Source of the DNA: Rhodospirillales bacterium
GTDB taxonomy: Bacteria; Pseudomonadota; Alphaproteobacteria; ATCC43930; CGMCC-115725
DNA length: 64,000 nucleotides
NCBI GenBank assembly: GCA_947473305.1
Contig: CANJCB010000008.1
Coordinates: 1 to 64,000 of the forward strand
Direction: 5' to 3'
The position numbers were made by a program, and so were the translations under genes. Shown piece after piece: positions 1 through 8,163 of the stretch (positions are counted from its first letter, which is position 1; the number at the start of each line of letters is the position of its first letter). The notes under the pieces are model-generated. The model did no database searches. It saw nothing but the letters and a program-made list of their open reading frames with translations, and was not told the origin of the DNA.

Positions 1-35
1 GCCTTGGCCATCACATACGGCGTGCAGCTTTGAGT

Positions 36-404
36 TCAGGCCGCCCTTCGTGCGCCCGATACGTCGGGGAACAGCCCCTTTTTTAAAAGGCTTGCGGCGG
101 TGCGGTGCGCCTTCAGATGGGTTGCATCGATCATCAGCCGGCGCGGTTTGCCCGCTTGGCGCGCCAGTTCGGCAAAAATCTTGTTGAACACTCCGAGACG
201 GCTCCAACGCACGAAGCGGTTATAGATCGTCTTATGCGGCCCGTATTCGCGCGGCGCATCGCGCCAGCGCAGACCGTTCCTGATGACAAAGATGATCCCG
301 CTGACAATCCGCCGGTCATCCACCCTCGATACGCCGTGCGACAAAGGAAAATAAGGCGAAATCCGACGCATCTGCGCCTCTGATAACAAGAACAAATCAT
401 CCAT
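36..404 (-). CDS. IS5-family transposase, first frame (OrfA)
   Basis: This is the N-terminal part of an IS5/IS427-group DDE transposase: the DUF4096-type region (start MDDLFLLSEAQMRRI, then GLRWRDAPREYGPHKTIYNR) followed by the beginning of the catalytic domain with the first Asp in LMIDATHLKAHRTA. The start at 404 has a strong GGAGG seven bases upstream; an in-frame start at 425 would lie upstream of that site. The frame stops at 36, but the -1 frame continues with the conserved RIGRTKGGLNSKLHAVCD segment to the window edge, so the active transposase would be an OrfA-OrfB fusion made by frameshifting. About 122 codons are visible; the rest is cut off by the window. Confidence 0.85.
   Translation of the reverse strand: MDDLFLLSEAQMRRISPYFPLSHGVSRVDDRRIVSGIIFVIRNGLRWRDAPREYGPHKTIYNRFVRWSRLGVFNKIFAELARQAGKPRRLMIDATHLKAHRTAASLLKKGLFPDVSGARRAA
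78..84 (-). other. Programmed -1 frameshift site of the IS transposase
   Basis: On the minus strand the heptamer A AAA AAG sits in the correct phase of the first transposase frame (codons TTA AAA AAG). This is the classic -1 slippery heptamer of IS1, IS3 and IS5 elements. Slipping here joins the first frame directly to the -1 frame encoding the conserved GRTKGGLNSK segment. The arrangement is seen in the sequence; that frameshifting really occurs is inferred from the family. Confidence 0.75.
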
Positions 405-460
405 GGCAGCACCTCCCGAAGCCACCAGTGAATCAATGGTTCGTTAAATCAGCAACTGAT

Positions 461-955
461 TTAATAGGTCCTGAGCCTATGCTCTGCCTGAAGCGTCGCG
501 ATGCGCGCCTTGAGCGGCGCCGGGATCGCGTCGTAGACCGCATGCATATTCACGAAGATCGTGTCGCCGCCCCGTTCCGGGATCTCCTGGGCATGGAGGA
601 GGGAGCCGAGGCTCGGTTCCGCCATATAGGAAAGATCGGAATGCCAATAGTGCCCGGCGTCCACGAGACCGATCGGCTCGCCATTCTCGAAGACGTTGGA
701 AACGATCAGGATCTCAGGATGCCCACGGAAATGGAAACGCTCCTGGATATGAATCTCCAGGGGTCCGAAACGGCGGCTGAATGCGATATGCATCTCGGGA
801 CCGAGCCGCGCCTGATCCCGGAACACCACCACCGAATGAAGATCGACGGTGCGGCGCACCCGCTCGAAATCCTCGTCCGACAAGGGTAGGGACAGATCGA
901 GGCCCAGAACCTCGACCCCCAGAACATCGGAAAGAGAGCGGATCTCGAAACTCAT
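461..955 (-). pseudogene. TauD/TfdA-family dioxygenase, truncated by IS insertion
   Basis: The N-terminal half of an Fe(II)/2-oxoglutarate-dependent dioxygenase. It keeps the HxD half of the metal-binding triad (WHSDLSY) and the GGDT segment, but loses the distal histidine and the 2-oxoglutarate-binding arginine because the insertion sequence interrupts it after about 155 codons; the last few residues up to the stop at 461 are read from the IS. Family members are about 270-290 residues. The start at 955 matches the usual family N-terminus (MSFEIRSL); in-frame ATGs at 961, 973 and 1027 exist, and 973 has GGAG close upstream. It diverges from an intact paralogue at 1103. Without the missing half it should be inactive. 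Confidence 0.8.
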
Positions 956-1102
956 CGGCATGGATCCATGCATGGGCTCCGCAGCCCCCAAAGATCCCGG
1001 AAGCTGCCGATGGATTACTCTGATCACCGTTTATTTCCGCATGCAATAGACATGATATAAGCTGCCGTCCCGATCACGATTGCCAAGAAGCAAGGCTGTC
1101 CC

Positions 1103-1963
1103 GTGTCCGCAATGAGCGAAACCCGATCGTCCTCACCTCCTTTCGAGCTCCGCCCGCTCGCCGGCAGCTTCGGTGCGCAGCTCACCGGCCTCGATCTTTC
1201 GGAGGCGCCCTCCCCCGCCCTGCTGGATGCCCTGCTCGACGCCTGGCGTGAGCATTTGGTGCTGGTCGTGCGGGATCAGAATATCGGCCCAGATCAATTG
1301 CTCAATCTTTCCCGTGCGATCGGGAAGCTCGATCTCGCGCCGGCTTTCGACCAGGAAAAGTCGAACCTCGACGGCTATCCCGAGATCGCGGTCGTCTCCA
1401 ACGTGGAGCGGGAGGGCCGGGCCATCGGCGGCCTTGGCCATGGCGAACTCGCCTGGCACAGCGACATGACCTATCGCCGCGACCCGCCCGTCGCCTGCGC
1501 CCTCTATGCAGTGGAAGTCCCGCCTCTGGGAGGGGACACCCATTTCCTCAATATGGTGGCATCCCGCGATGCCCTGTCCGCGTCCCTCGAAAACCGGGTG
1601 CGGTCGGCTCGGCTGCTGCACGATGCCAGCTATACGAGCGCCGGGACGCGGCGGCAGCCGGGCGAAGGCGGTGCTACGGTCGATCATCCGGTCATAACCC
1701 GGGATCCGCTCTCCGGCAGGGAATGCCTGCTTCTGGGCCGCCGGCGCGGAAGCGGGGTCCTGGGCGTCGAGGACGAAACGGGGAAAGCCCTGGTCGAGGA
1801 ACTCTGGCAGCATGCCGACCGCGACGCCTTCGTCACGACCCAGCATTGGCGTTCCGGCGACCTCGTGCTCTGGGCCAATATGGCGGTGATGCACCGGCGC
1901 GACGCTTTCGACGGGAAGCAGAACCGCATCCTTCATCGCGCCCAGATCGCGCGCCTCAACTGA
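1103..1963 (+). CDS. TauD/TfdA-family Fe(II)/2-oxoglutarate dioxygenase
   Basis: A full-length (286 aa) cytosolic dioxygenase of the TauD/TfdA group, which hydroxylates small organic acids such as taurine or aryloxyalkanoates using 2-oxoglutarate and O2. The iron ligands are visible: H119 and D121 in WHSDMTY and H264 in MHRRDAF, with R275/R279 near the C-terminus as candidate 2-oxoglutarate ligands. GTG at 1103 has AAGG seven bases upstream; ATG at 1112 is an alternative. It is divergent from the IS-truncated paralogue, and the serine protease gene starts 8 bases after its stop. The substrate cannot be told from sequence; nothing nearby points to sulfonate uptake. Confidence 0.88.
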   Translation: MSAMSETRSSSPPFELRPLAGSFGAQLTGLDLSEAPSPALLDALLDAWREHLVLVVRDQNIGPDQLLNLSRAIGKLDLAPAFDQEKSNLDGYPEIAVVSNVEREGRAIGGLGHGELAWHSDMTYRRDPPVACALYAVEVPPLGGDTHFLNMVASRDALSASLENRVRSARLLHDASYTSAGTRRQPGEGGATVDHPVITRDPLSGRECLLLGRRRGSGVLGVEDETGKALVEELWQHADRDAFVTTQHWRSGDLVLWANMAVMHRRDAFDGKQNRILHRAQIARLN

Positions 1964-1971
1964 TCCCGTTC

Positions 1972-2739
1972 ATGCCGCCACGGCGGAGGCTCTTCCTCGC
2001 GGCGCTTCTGGCCTTGGCGCTTGCGGAAAACGCGGGGGCGCAAAATCCGCCCTCGGCCCTGCCCGCCCCGATCCTTCCGGGGATCGGGGCTCACGATCCC
2101 CGTGTCCGCATCGATCCCAATAGCGCGCCCTGGCGGGCCGTCGGCAAGCTGCAGGCCAATGCGGGCAACCTTCACGCGACCTGCACCGGGACACTCATCG
2201 GGCCGAAGACCGTCCTGACCGCCGCCCATTGCGTCTTCAACTCCCGGACGCGGCGCAACTTCGCGCCCGGCGCCATTCATTTCCTGATCGGCTTCGGCGG
2301 CGGGAGCTTTGCAGGGCATGCCCTGGTTACCGATATCAAGGTCGGGGCCGGCTACGATCCGAACGAAGGCCGGAAAACGCTCGGCAGTGATTGGGCGATC
2401 CTGACCCTCGACACGCCGCTCGGAACGCCGGATCGGGTGCTCACCTTGCGCGACCGCCCGCTTGAGGTGGCATCGACGATCATGATCGGCGGCTATAGCC
2501 AGGATCACGCCCAGGTGCTGACAGCCGACACCGAATGCCGGATTGTCGGTCGAGCAGCGGATGCCGGCGGCCAACCGCTGCTGCGCCACAATTGCACCGG
2601 GACCCACGGGGTAAGCGGTGCGCCCGTGCTGGTTCGCGAGGGAACCATCTGGCGGATCGGCGGGGTCGATGTCGCCGCGGAAGCCGGCGTTGCCAGCGGC
2701 GTCGCGGTACCTCTCGACGAGACGCGGAAGCTTTTCTAG
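1972..2739 (+). CDS. Secreted trypsin-like serine protease
   Basis: A 255-residue S1-type peptidase with an N-terminal signal peptide (basic start, hydrophobic stretch about residues 7-20, plausible AxA cleavage around residue 23), so periplasmic or secreted. The catalytic triad is visible: H86 in LTAAHC, D140 in GSDWAIL and S215 in HGVSGAPV. The residues around the nucleophile read GVSGAP rather than the common GDSGGP, a form seen in other bacterial trypsin-like proteins. Paired cysteines (C71/C87 and others) fit disulfides. The ATG at 1972, just after the dioxygenase stop, was chosen because it opens the signal peptide; the frame is open further upstream but only as a shadow of the dioxygenase gene. 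It ends two bases from the convergent epimerase stop. Confidence 0.85.
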   Translation: MPPRRRLFLAALLALALAENAGAQNPPSALPAPILPGIGAHDPRVRIDPNSAPWRAVGKLQANAGNLHATCTGTLIGPKTVLTAAHCVFNSRTRRNFAPGAIHFLIGFGGGSFAGHALVTDIKVGAGYDPNEGRKTLGSDWAILTLDTPLGTPDRVLTLRDRPLEVASTIMIGGYSQDHAQVLTADTECRIVGRAADAGGQPLLRHNCTGTHGVSGAPVLVREGTIWRIGGVDVAAEAGVASGVAVPLDETRKLF

Positions 2740-3720
2740 TCAGCGGTCCAGGAAATCCTCGATATAGGCCCGGATGATGCCGTCGACGTCCGTGTCGACC
2801 GGAAGACCCAGCTTCAAGGCGCGGCTTGCGTCGGTCGCCGTGGGCCAGCCTGCCACGATCCGCTCGACCAGGGGATCGCGCTCAACGCGGATGGGTCCGA
2901 GTTTCCGGTCGCCGGCGACCCGCTTCAGACTCTCGATCATCTGGGCGACGCTGACCTGCAGGCTCGGCAGGTTGAAGGCGCGGTCGGGACCCAAAGCCGC
3001 ACTTTCGGCGGAGTAGAGCTTGATCATCCCCTCCGCCACCGTCCGATGACCAGCCACCGGCATCACGGTTTCGAGCGGCACGGGCAGGAGGCACTCCACC
3101 CCGGCAAGCGGTTCGCGGATCACGCCGCTCGCGAAACTGGAGGCGGCGGCATTGGGCTTCCCTGGCCGGACGATCACGGTGGGGAGCCGCGCGCTGCGGC
3201 CATCGACGAAACCCTTGCGGGTGTAATCGTTGATCAAAAGCTCGCCGATCGATTTCGTGACTCCATAGGTGGTGAGCGGCGTCTGCTTCGTCAGATCTGA
3301 AACGCGCGGCGGCATCTCATCGCCGCCGAAGGCCGCGACGGAACTGGAAAAAACGATACGGGGCGTCGAGCCTTGCGCCCTCAAGGCTTCGAGAACGTGA
3401 AGCGCGCCATGGAGATTGACCCGCATGGCAAGGTCGAAATCTTTTTCGCCACCACCGCTGACGACCGAGGCCAGATGGAAAACGCCGATATCGCGGCGGT
3501 CGATGAGCCGGGCAACGGTATCGCGGTCGGCGATTTCTCCCGTCACTTGTTCAACCCGACTATCCGATACCCCCTGGGGCGGAAAAGCGAGATCGAAGAG
3601 GGTCAGACAATCGACCGTCCGAGGCTGGCCGTCCGGTCCCGGCAAAGAGCCCAGCGCCAGGATTCGTCGCGCCAATTGCTGCCCTAGAAACCCGCCACCT
3701 CCGGTAATCACGATCTTCAT
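2740..3720 (-). CDS. denD: NAD-dependent epimerase/dehydratase, D-erythronate dehydrogenase-like
   Basis: An extended short-chain dehydrogenase (326 aa) most like DenD, which oxidises D-erythronate with NAD at carbon 2. The Rossmann glycine motif GGGGFLG opens the protein (MKIVITGGGGFLGQQLA), SSSVAAFG carries the catalytic serine, and YGVTK holds the Tyr-x-x-x-Lys pair. ATG at 3720 puts the nucleotide fold at the N-terminus; the in-frame start at 3765 adds 15 residues with no family match. The other D-erythronate genes (kinase, isomerase) are not nearby, so the substrate is an inference and a general sugar-acid dehydrogenase remains possible. It is divergent from leuC. Confidence 0.72.
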   Translation of the reverse strand: MKIVITGGGGFLGQQLARRILALGSLPGPDGQPRTVDCLTLFDLAFPPQGVSDSRVEQVTGEIADRDTVARLIDRRDIGVFHLASVVSGGGEKDFDLAMRVNLHGALHVLEALRAQGSTPRIVFSSSVAAFGGDEMPPRVSDLTKQTPLTTYGVTKSIGELLINDYTRKGFVDGRSARLPTVIVRPGKPNAAASSFASGVIREPLAGVECLLPVPLETVMPVAGHRTVAEGMIKLYSAESAALGPDRAFNLPSLQVSVAQMIESLKRVAGDRKLGPIRVERDPLVERIVAGWPTATDASRALKLGLPVDTDVDGIIRAYIEDFLDR

Positions 3721-3745
3721 GGCTCTTGTTCCGCTTCCGTGTTTT

Positions 3746-3796
3746 TGCTTGCGACGTGGCGGCAAGTTTCCCCGCGAAATCGCGCCACCGCAAGCA
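3746..3796. repeat. Long imperfect inverted repeat between denD-like gene and leuC
   Basis: The left arm TGCTTGCG-AC-GTGGCG (3746-3761) is complementary to CGCCACCGCAAGCA (3783-3796), giving 14 paired bases with a 2-base bulge and a 21-base loop. It lies in the 174-bp divergent region between the denD-like gene (starts 3720, minus) and leuC (starts 3895, plus). On the plus strand it is preceded, not followed, by a T-run, so it is not an intrinsic terminator for leuC. It could be an operator or a leader hairpin for either gene. Confidence 0.5.
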
Positions 3797-3894
3797 GATC
3801 GCGACCAGCTTGAAACGCGCAGGTTGCATCGAAAGGTGGCAAGCCGATAATCCAGGGGTTATCTGGTATCCCGACAGCAAGAGGATCCCCGCCC

Positions 3895-5301
3895 GTGACC
3901 GCAGCCCAGACGATGTTCGATAAGATTTGGCGTCCCCATGTCGTCGTCGAGCGGGATGACGGCAATACGCTTCTCTATATCGACCGCCACATCGTTCACG
4001 ACGGCTCCTTCCATGCCTTCGCCCAACTGCGCGAGCGCGGGATGGAGGTGGCGCGCGTCGGCCAGACGCTTGGGACCGCCGATCACTATGTGCCGAGCGC
4101 CGGCCGGACGCTCGACGATGTCCCCAATCCGACCGCCCGGCGGGTGATCGAGGCCTTCGATACCAATACGGCGGATTTCGGCGTCCAGGCCTTCCGCATG
4201 GCGGACCCGAACCAGGGCATCGTCCATGTGGTGGGCCCGGAGCAAGGCTTCACGCTTCCGGGCATTACCCTGGTCTGCGGCGACAGCCACACCTCGACCC
4301 ATGGCGCGCTCGGCGCTCTTGCTTTCGGGATCGGCGCGTCCGAAGTCGCCCATGTGCTGGCCACCCAGACCCTCTGGCAGACCCGGCCCAAGACCATACG
4401 GATCCTGGTCGACGGCAGCCTTGGAGTAGGCGTCACCAGCAAAGACATGATCCTCGCCATCATCGCCCGGATCGGCACGGCGGGCGCCACCGGCCATGTT
4501 GTCGAATACGCGGGCCAAGCGGTTCGCAACTTTTCCGTCGAACAGCGCCTGACCGTCTGCAACATGTCGATCGAGGCCGGCGCGCGGGCCGGCATGATCG
4601 CGCCCGACGAAATCACCTACGCCTATCTCAAGGGCCGGCCCTTCGCCCCGCAAGACCAGGAATTCGACCGGGCCGTCACCTATTGGCGCAGCCTGCCGAG
4701 CGACGAGGGGGCGCGTTTCGACAAGGAAGCGCAGCTCGACGGCGGGAAGATCGAGCCCATGGTGACCTGGGGCACGAGCCCGCAGATGGGCATCCCGATT
4801 TCCGGCAAGGTGCCCGGACCTGACCAATTCACCGATGCCGAAGGGCAGACCGCGACCAGGGACGCGCTCGACTACATGGGACTTGAGGCCGGAACCCGCA
4901 TGACCGACGTGGCGGTGGACCAGGTCTTCATCGGTTCCTGCACCAATAGCCGGATCGAGGATCTGCGCGAGGCGGCGGCCATCGCGCGCAAGGGAAAGGC
5001 TGCGGTGCCGACCCTCGTCAGCGCCGGCTCGACCCGTGTGAAAGTCCAGGCCGAAAAGGAAGGCCTCGACCGGATTTTCAAGGAGGCAGGCTTCGTCTGG
5101 GCCGATTCAAGCTGTTCCATGTGTGTCGGCATGAACGGCGATCTGGTAGGGGCTGGAAAGCGTTGCGCCTCGACCTCGAACCGCAATTTCAAGGGCCGCC
5201 AGGGCCAGGGCGCACGCACGCATTTGGTCAGTCCCGCCATGGCGGCGGCGGCGGCGCTCAAGGGGCATTTCGTCGATGTCCGCGACCTGATGGGAGCCTG
5301 A
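3895..5301 (+). CDS. leuC: 3-isopropylmalate dehydratase large subunit
   Basis: The large subunit (468 aa) of the LeuCD aconitase-type enzyme that isomerises 2-isopropylmalate to 3-isopropylmalate in leucine synthesis. The N-terminus MTAAQTMFDKIWRPHVV is typical. Cysteines for the [4Fe-4S] cluster appear in FIGSCTNSR and in the SSCSMCVGMN segment, followed by the family's TSNRNFKGRQG signature. The GTG start at 3895 fits the family N-terminus. leuD follows after one base, so the two are co-transcribed. leuB is not adjacent, as the amidohydrolase gene follows on the opposite strand. Confidence 0.97.
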   Translation: MTAAQTMFDKIWRPHVVVERDDGNTLLYIDRHIVHDGSFHAFAQLRERGMEVARVGQTLGTADHYVPSAGRTLDDVPNPTARRVIEAFDTNTADFGVQAFRMADPNQGIVHVVGPEQGFTLPGITLVCGDSHTSTHGALGALAFGIGASEVAHVLATQTLWQTRPKTIRILVDGSLGVGVTSKDMILAIIARIGTAGATGHVVEYAGQAVRNFSVEQRLTVCNMSIEAGARAGMIAPDEITYAYLKGRPFAPQDQEFDRAVTYWRSLPSDEGARFDKEAQLDGGKIEPMVTWGTSPQMGIPISGKVPGPDQFTDAEGQTATRDALDYMGLEAGTRMTDVAVDQVFIGSCTNSRIEDLREAAAIARKGKAAVPTLVSAGSTRVKVQAEKEGLDRIFKEAGFVWADSSCSMCVGMNGDLVGAGKRCASTSNRNFKGRQGQGARTHLVSPAMAAAAALKGHFVDVRDLMGA

Positions 5302-5302
5302 G

Positions 5303-5932
5303 ATGGAAGCCTTCACCGCGCTCACCTCGACCGCCGCGCCGCTCGAAGACATCAACGTCGATACCGACCAGATCATCCCGGCGCGCTTCCTGCGCTTTCC
5401 CCGGAAAGACGGCTACGGCTCCTTCCTGTTCCGGGACATGCGCCTCACCGAAGACGGCCAGGAAAAGCCCGAATTCGTGATGAACCAGCCGCCCTATCGC
5501 AGCGCGAAGATCCTGGTCGCGAACACCAATTTCGGCTGCGGGTCTTCACGGGAAGGGGCGGTCTATGCGCTCTTCGACTACGGCTACCGCTGCGTTATCG
5601 CCCCGAGTTTCGGCGACATCTTCTTTAACAATTGCTTCAAGAACGGGCTTCTGCCGGTAAAGCTTTCCGCGGCCGAGGTTGCCGAGATCCGGCGCATCGT
5701 CTGCGAACATCCCGATACGGAAATTTCGGTCGATCTGGAACGACAGACCGTCACCCTCCCCAACCGGAAGCCCCTGTCCTTCCAGGTCGATCCCTTCTGG
5801 AAGATGTGCATGCAGCGGGGTCTCGACGACATCTCCTTCACGATCGAGCATCGCGGCGATATCGAAGCCTATGAGAAGCGCCATGCCGCCGAGCAGCCCT
5901 GGCTCCATATCGGCGAGAAGAAGAAGGCTTAA
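5303..5932 (+). CDS. leuD: 3-isopropylmalate dehydratase small subunit
   Basis: The small (swivelling-domain) subunit, 209 aa, partner of LeuC. Recognisable segments are NVDTDQIIPARFL near the N-terminus, and NFGCGSSREGA with the FGDIFFNN motif in the middle. Length is normal. It starts one base after the leuC stop, and its own stop overlaps by a few bases the stop of the convergent amidohydrolase gene, so transcription from both sides meets here with no room for a separate terminator. Confidence 0.97.
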   Translation: MEAFTALTSTAAPLEDINVDTDQIIPARFLRFPRKDGYGSFLFRDMRLTEDGQEKPEFVMNQPPYRSAKILVANTNFGCGSSREGAVYALFDYGYRCVIAPSFGDIFFNNCFKNGLLPVKLSAAEVAEIRRIVCEHPDTEISVDLERQTVTLPNRKPLSFQVDPFWKMCMQRGLDDISFTIEHRGDIEAYEKRHAAEQPWLHIGEKKKA

Positions 5933-6918
5933 TCGGCGGTAGGGAACAGCACCCGCTTGGCGTTGCCTGACAGGATGCCCTCGCGCAACGCAGGCTCCAT
6001 CTCCGCGAGGATCGGCAGGGTCTTCGCGCCATGTGTATCGGCGATCTCATAGGGGTAATCGGACCCGAAGAGAACCCGGTCTCCTCCCACCAGATCGATG
6101 AGATATCCCAAGGCTCCCTTGTGCACGACGAGGCTGTCGAAATAGATCTGGGAGAGATAGGAACTCGGCGGCTGCGAGATATGCTCCCGGCACTGCGCGT
6201 TGAATTCGTATTTCGGGGCTTCCCGGGCGAGATCGAGCCGGCCCGCCAGATAAGGTAGCGTGCCCCCGCCATGGGCCAGGATCAGCCGCAGATCGGGATA
6301 GCGCTCGAAAACCCCGGAGAAGATCATCCGCGCGACGCAGAGGGTCGTTTCGGTCGGCCAGGCAACCAGTTGGAGCATGGTGTAGTCACCGATCGCCGCA
6401 CGCTCGATCCCCGTGGTCGGATGCATGAAGATCGGGCACTTCCGGCGGTTGCATTCGGCGAAAAGCGCTTCGAAAGCTCCATCGTCGAGCGGCCGCCCCG
6501 CCGCCGAGGTCGGCAGGAACACGCCGATGAGGCCGTCTTCATCCATGGCCCGCTTGATCTCCGCGACCGCATGTTCGGGCTCGGTGAGGGCGGGTACCGC
6601 GAAAGCCTGGATCATCCCGCCCGCGTTTCGGATCAGGTCGGCCGAGTGCCGGTTGATCCGCCGCGCGAGATCCCGGTCCGCCGCCAGGCGGGCATCGCTG
6701 ACGAAGCGCGGGGGCGGCGAGATGACCTGCAGCCCGATATTCATCTTCTCAAGATGGGCAAGATGCTTGTCGAGATCGTAGAGCATCGGATCGAGCGGCC
6801 CGACCTTTGGCGCCACAAATCCGTCGCCGTCGCTTTCGAGACCGAAGACATGATCCCGCGCCAACTCGCCCAGGAAGGTACGGGTCGTCGCGTGACAATG
6901 AATGTCGATGATGCTCAT
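5929..6918 (-). CDS. Amidohydrolase family 2 protein (ACMSD-like decarboxylase)
   Basis: A 329-residue TIM-barrel metal hydrolase of the amidohydrolase-2 family, which includes 2-amino-3-carboxymuconate-semialdehyde decarboxylase and gamma-resorcylate decarboxylase. The metal-binding pattern is present: HxH at the N-terminus (IDIHCHA), His in PIFMHPT, His in LILAHGGG and Asp in LFGSDYP. These enzymes are usually cytosolic, Zn-dependent, non-oxidative C-C decarboxylases. There is no kynurenine or aromatic pathway cluster around it, so the substrate is unknown. It is convergent with leuD and its start lies 29 bases from the 3' end of tRNA-Gln on the same strand. Confidence 0.82.
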   Translation of the reverse strand: MSIIDIHCHATTRTFLGELARDHVFGLESDGDGFVAPKVGPLDPMLYDLDKHLAHLEKMNIGLQVISPPPRFVSDARLAADRDLARRINRHSADLIRNAGGMIQAFAVPALTEPEHAVAEIKRAMDEDGLIGVFLPTSAAGRPLDDGAFEALFAECNRRKCPIFMHPTTGIERAAIGDYTMLQLVAWPTETTLCVARMIFSGVFERYPDLRLILAHGGGTLPYLAGRLDLAREAPKYEFNAQCREHISQPPSSYLSQIYFDSLVVHKGALGYLIDLVGGDRVLFGSDYPYEIADTHGAKTLPILAEMEPALREGILSGNAKRVLFPTAD

Positions 6919-6946
6919 TCGATCACTCTGGGCGGCCCAAGTCTCT

Positions 6947-7021
6947 TGGCTGGGGCGGGAGGGATCGAACCTCCGAATGGCGGAATCAAAATCCGCTGCC
7001 TTACCACTTGGCTACGCCCCA
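6947..7021 (-). tRNA. tRNA-Gln(UUG)
   Basis: The minus strand folds into a full cloverleaf of 72 nt plus an encoded CCA: acceptor TGGGGCG paired with CGCCCCA, discriminator G, D-arm GCC/GGC, anticodon stem GCGGA/TCCGC with loop TTTTGAT (anticodon TTG), and T-arm GGAGG-TTCGATC-CCTCC. The UUG anticodon and G discriminator identify glutamine. A promoter-like sequence lies at 7041-7069. Confidence 0.97.
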
Positions 7022-7040
7022 AGGGCCCAAGAGCGGCCGC

Positions 7041-7069
7041 ACCTTAGCGGCAAAGGTTGGGGGCCGCAA
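7041..7069 (-). promoter_or_regulatory. Sigma70-type promoter of tRNA-Gln
   Basis: On the minus strand TTGCGG and TAAGGT are separated by exactly 17 bases, and the predicted start point falls about 13 bases upstream of the mature tRNA 5' end. The same -10 hexamer, TAAGGT, occurs in the promoter-like sequence before the atp genes. Confidence 0.55.
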
Positions 7070-7168
7070 CCCGCGCGGAGGGGTATCGAACTGGCCTGCC
7101 CAGAGGACCATTTGTCCCTTATACTAAGGAACGGCGCGGCGGCGGGATGGACCCGAGTGACAAGAGAA

Positions 7169-8152
7169 ATGTGGGACATAGAGCGCTTGGCGCCCGACGC
7201 CCGGGATTTGGCCGAGGCTGCTGCGGCAGAAGCGGGCTGGCCCCTGACGGAATGGCTCGCAACACGGATCCGGGAGGCGGCGGCCTCGGAGCTTGGAGAC
7301 CTGCCGGAAGAAGCGTCCCCTAAGGACAAGGCGGCCCTCCTTCGTTATGCGACGCATCTTCCCACCAGCCGGCTGCGCCTGGGAAAATTCCGATCCCGCC
7401 CCTCGCCCGAGCCCGAACCGCCCGAGGCGCTGGTCGAGTCCATCGCCGTGAGCGGCATAGAGGAACCGCTCGTCCTCCGCCGCGATCCCGAGGATCCCGA
7501 AGGCTACGAGATCGTGGCGGGCGCACGCCGCTGGAAGGCCGCGGTTCAGCTCGATCTCGGCGACGTTCCGGCGGTGGTTTCCACGCTCAACGACGCCGAC
7601 GCCCTGCTGGTTTCTGTGGCGGAAAATCTGGACAAGGACGATTTTACGCCGCTCCAGGAAGCGGAAGTTTATCTGCGTCTCTTGACGGCCCTGTCCGTGC
7701 CGCCGGCGAAGCTTGCCGCGGCCATCGGTCGAGATCTTGCCTCCATCGCCCTGACCTTGCGGGTGCTGGCCTTGCCCGCGCCGGTCAAGCACGCGATCGA
7801 GGATGAGCGCCTGGGTCGGCAGGACGTGACGGGCTTGATGCAGGCCCAGGATCCCATCGCGCTTGCCGCCCGCCTGATCGACGAGCGCACGGAGATCGAC
7901 GAAGAGGGGGATGAGAGCGCCGGCCTTCCCGAGGAGATCGATCGGATCGCCAAATCGGCGGCCAAGGCTTCCGGATTGCCTGTCGCGGACTGGATCGACC
8001 GCGCGATCCGCCAGGGAGTTCCGCCGCCGCCGTCCCCGCCGCCCCGGGAGGCCGAGGTCCCGATCGAACAGTCTCTCTCGGCGCTCATCAACGCGGCCAG
8101 ACGCCACGCGGGCCTGCGGATCGCTCCCGGACCGGACGAGCCGCGGGAATAG
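7169..8152 (+). CDS. ParB-like nuclease/N-terminal-domain protein with repeated helical segments
   Basis: A 327-residue protein with a central ParB N-terminal-type fold: EALVESIAVSGIEEPLVLR, then the box II-like GARRWKAAV and ENLDKDDFTPLQEAEVY, then a helix-turn-helix-like stretch (PPAKLAAAIGRDLASIALTL). It is flanked by two related helical segments, residues 2-38 and about 260-284, which align without gaps (AAAEAGWPLTEWLATRI against AAKASGLPVADWIDRAI) and resemble the helical motif at the N-terminus of alphaproteobacterial PodJ. A Pro-rich linker and a partial third copy (NAARRHAGL) follow. It is an orphan: no parA or parS-like repeat is seen nearby. The start is uncertain; GTG at 7157 is in frame too. 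Confidence 0.72.
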   Translation: MWDIERLAPDARDLAEAAAAEAGWPLTEWLATRIREAAASELGDLPEEASPKDKAALLRYATHLPTSRLRLGKFRSRPSPEPEPPEALVESIAVSGIEEPLVLRRDPEDPEGYEIVAGARRWKAAVQLDLGDVPAVVSTLNDADALLVSVAENLDKDDFTPLQEAEVYLRLLTALSVPPAKLAAAIGRDLASIALTLRVLALPAPVKHAIEDERLGRQDVTGLMQAQDPIALAARLIDERTEIDEEGDESAGLPEEIDRIAKSAAKASGLPVADWIDRAIRQGVPPPPSPPPREAEVPIEQSLSALINAARRHAGLRIAPGPDEPRE

Positions 8153-8163
8153 AAGGAGCGCGT

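Larger units (their letters stand above)
1..475 (-). mobile_element. IS5-family (IS427-like) insertion sequence, partial, runs off left edge
   Basis: The segment carries a two-frame IS5-type transposase read on the minus strand, with the upstream IS end near 470-476 where the coding sequence of the neighbouring dioxygenase stops matching its family. The rest of the element, the second half of the transposase and the other terminal repeat lie outside the window, so the inverted repeats and target duplication cannot be checked. The exact right boundary is an estimate, based on where the TauD reading frame becomes nonsense (the last residues before its stop come from IS sequence). Confidence 0.8.
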
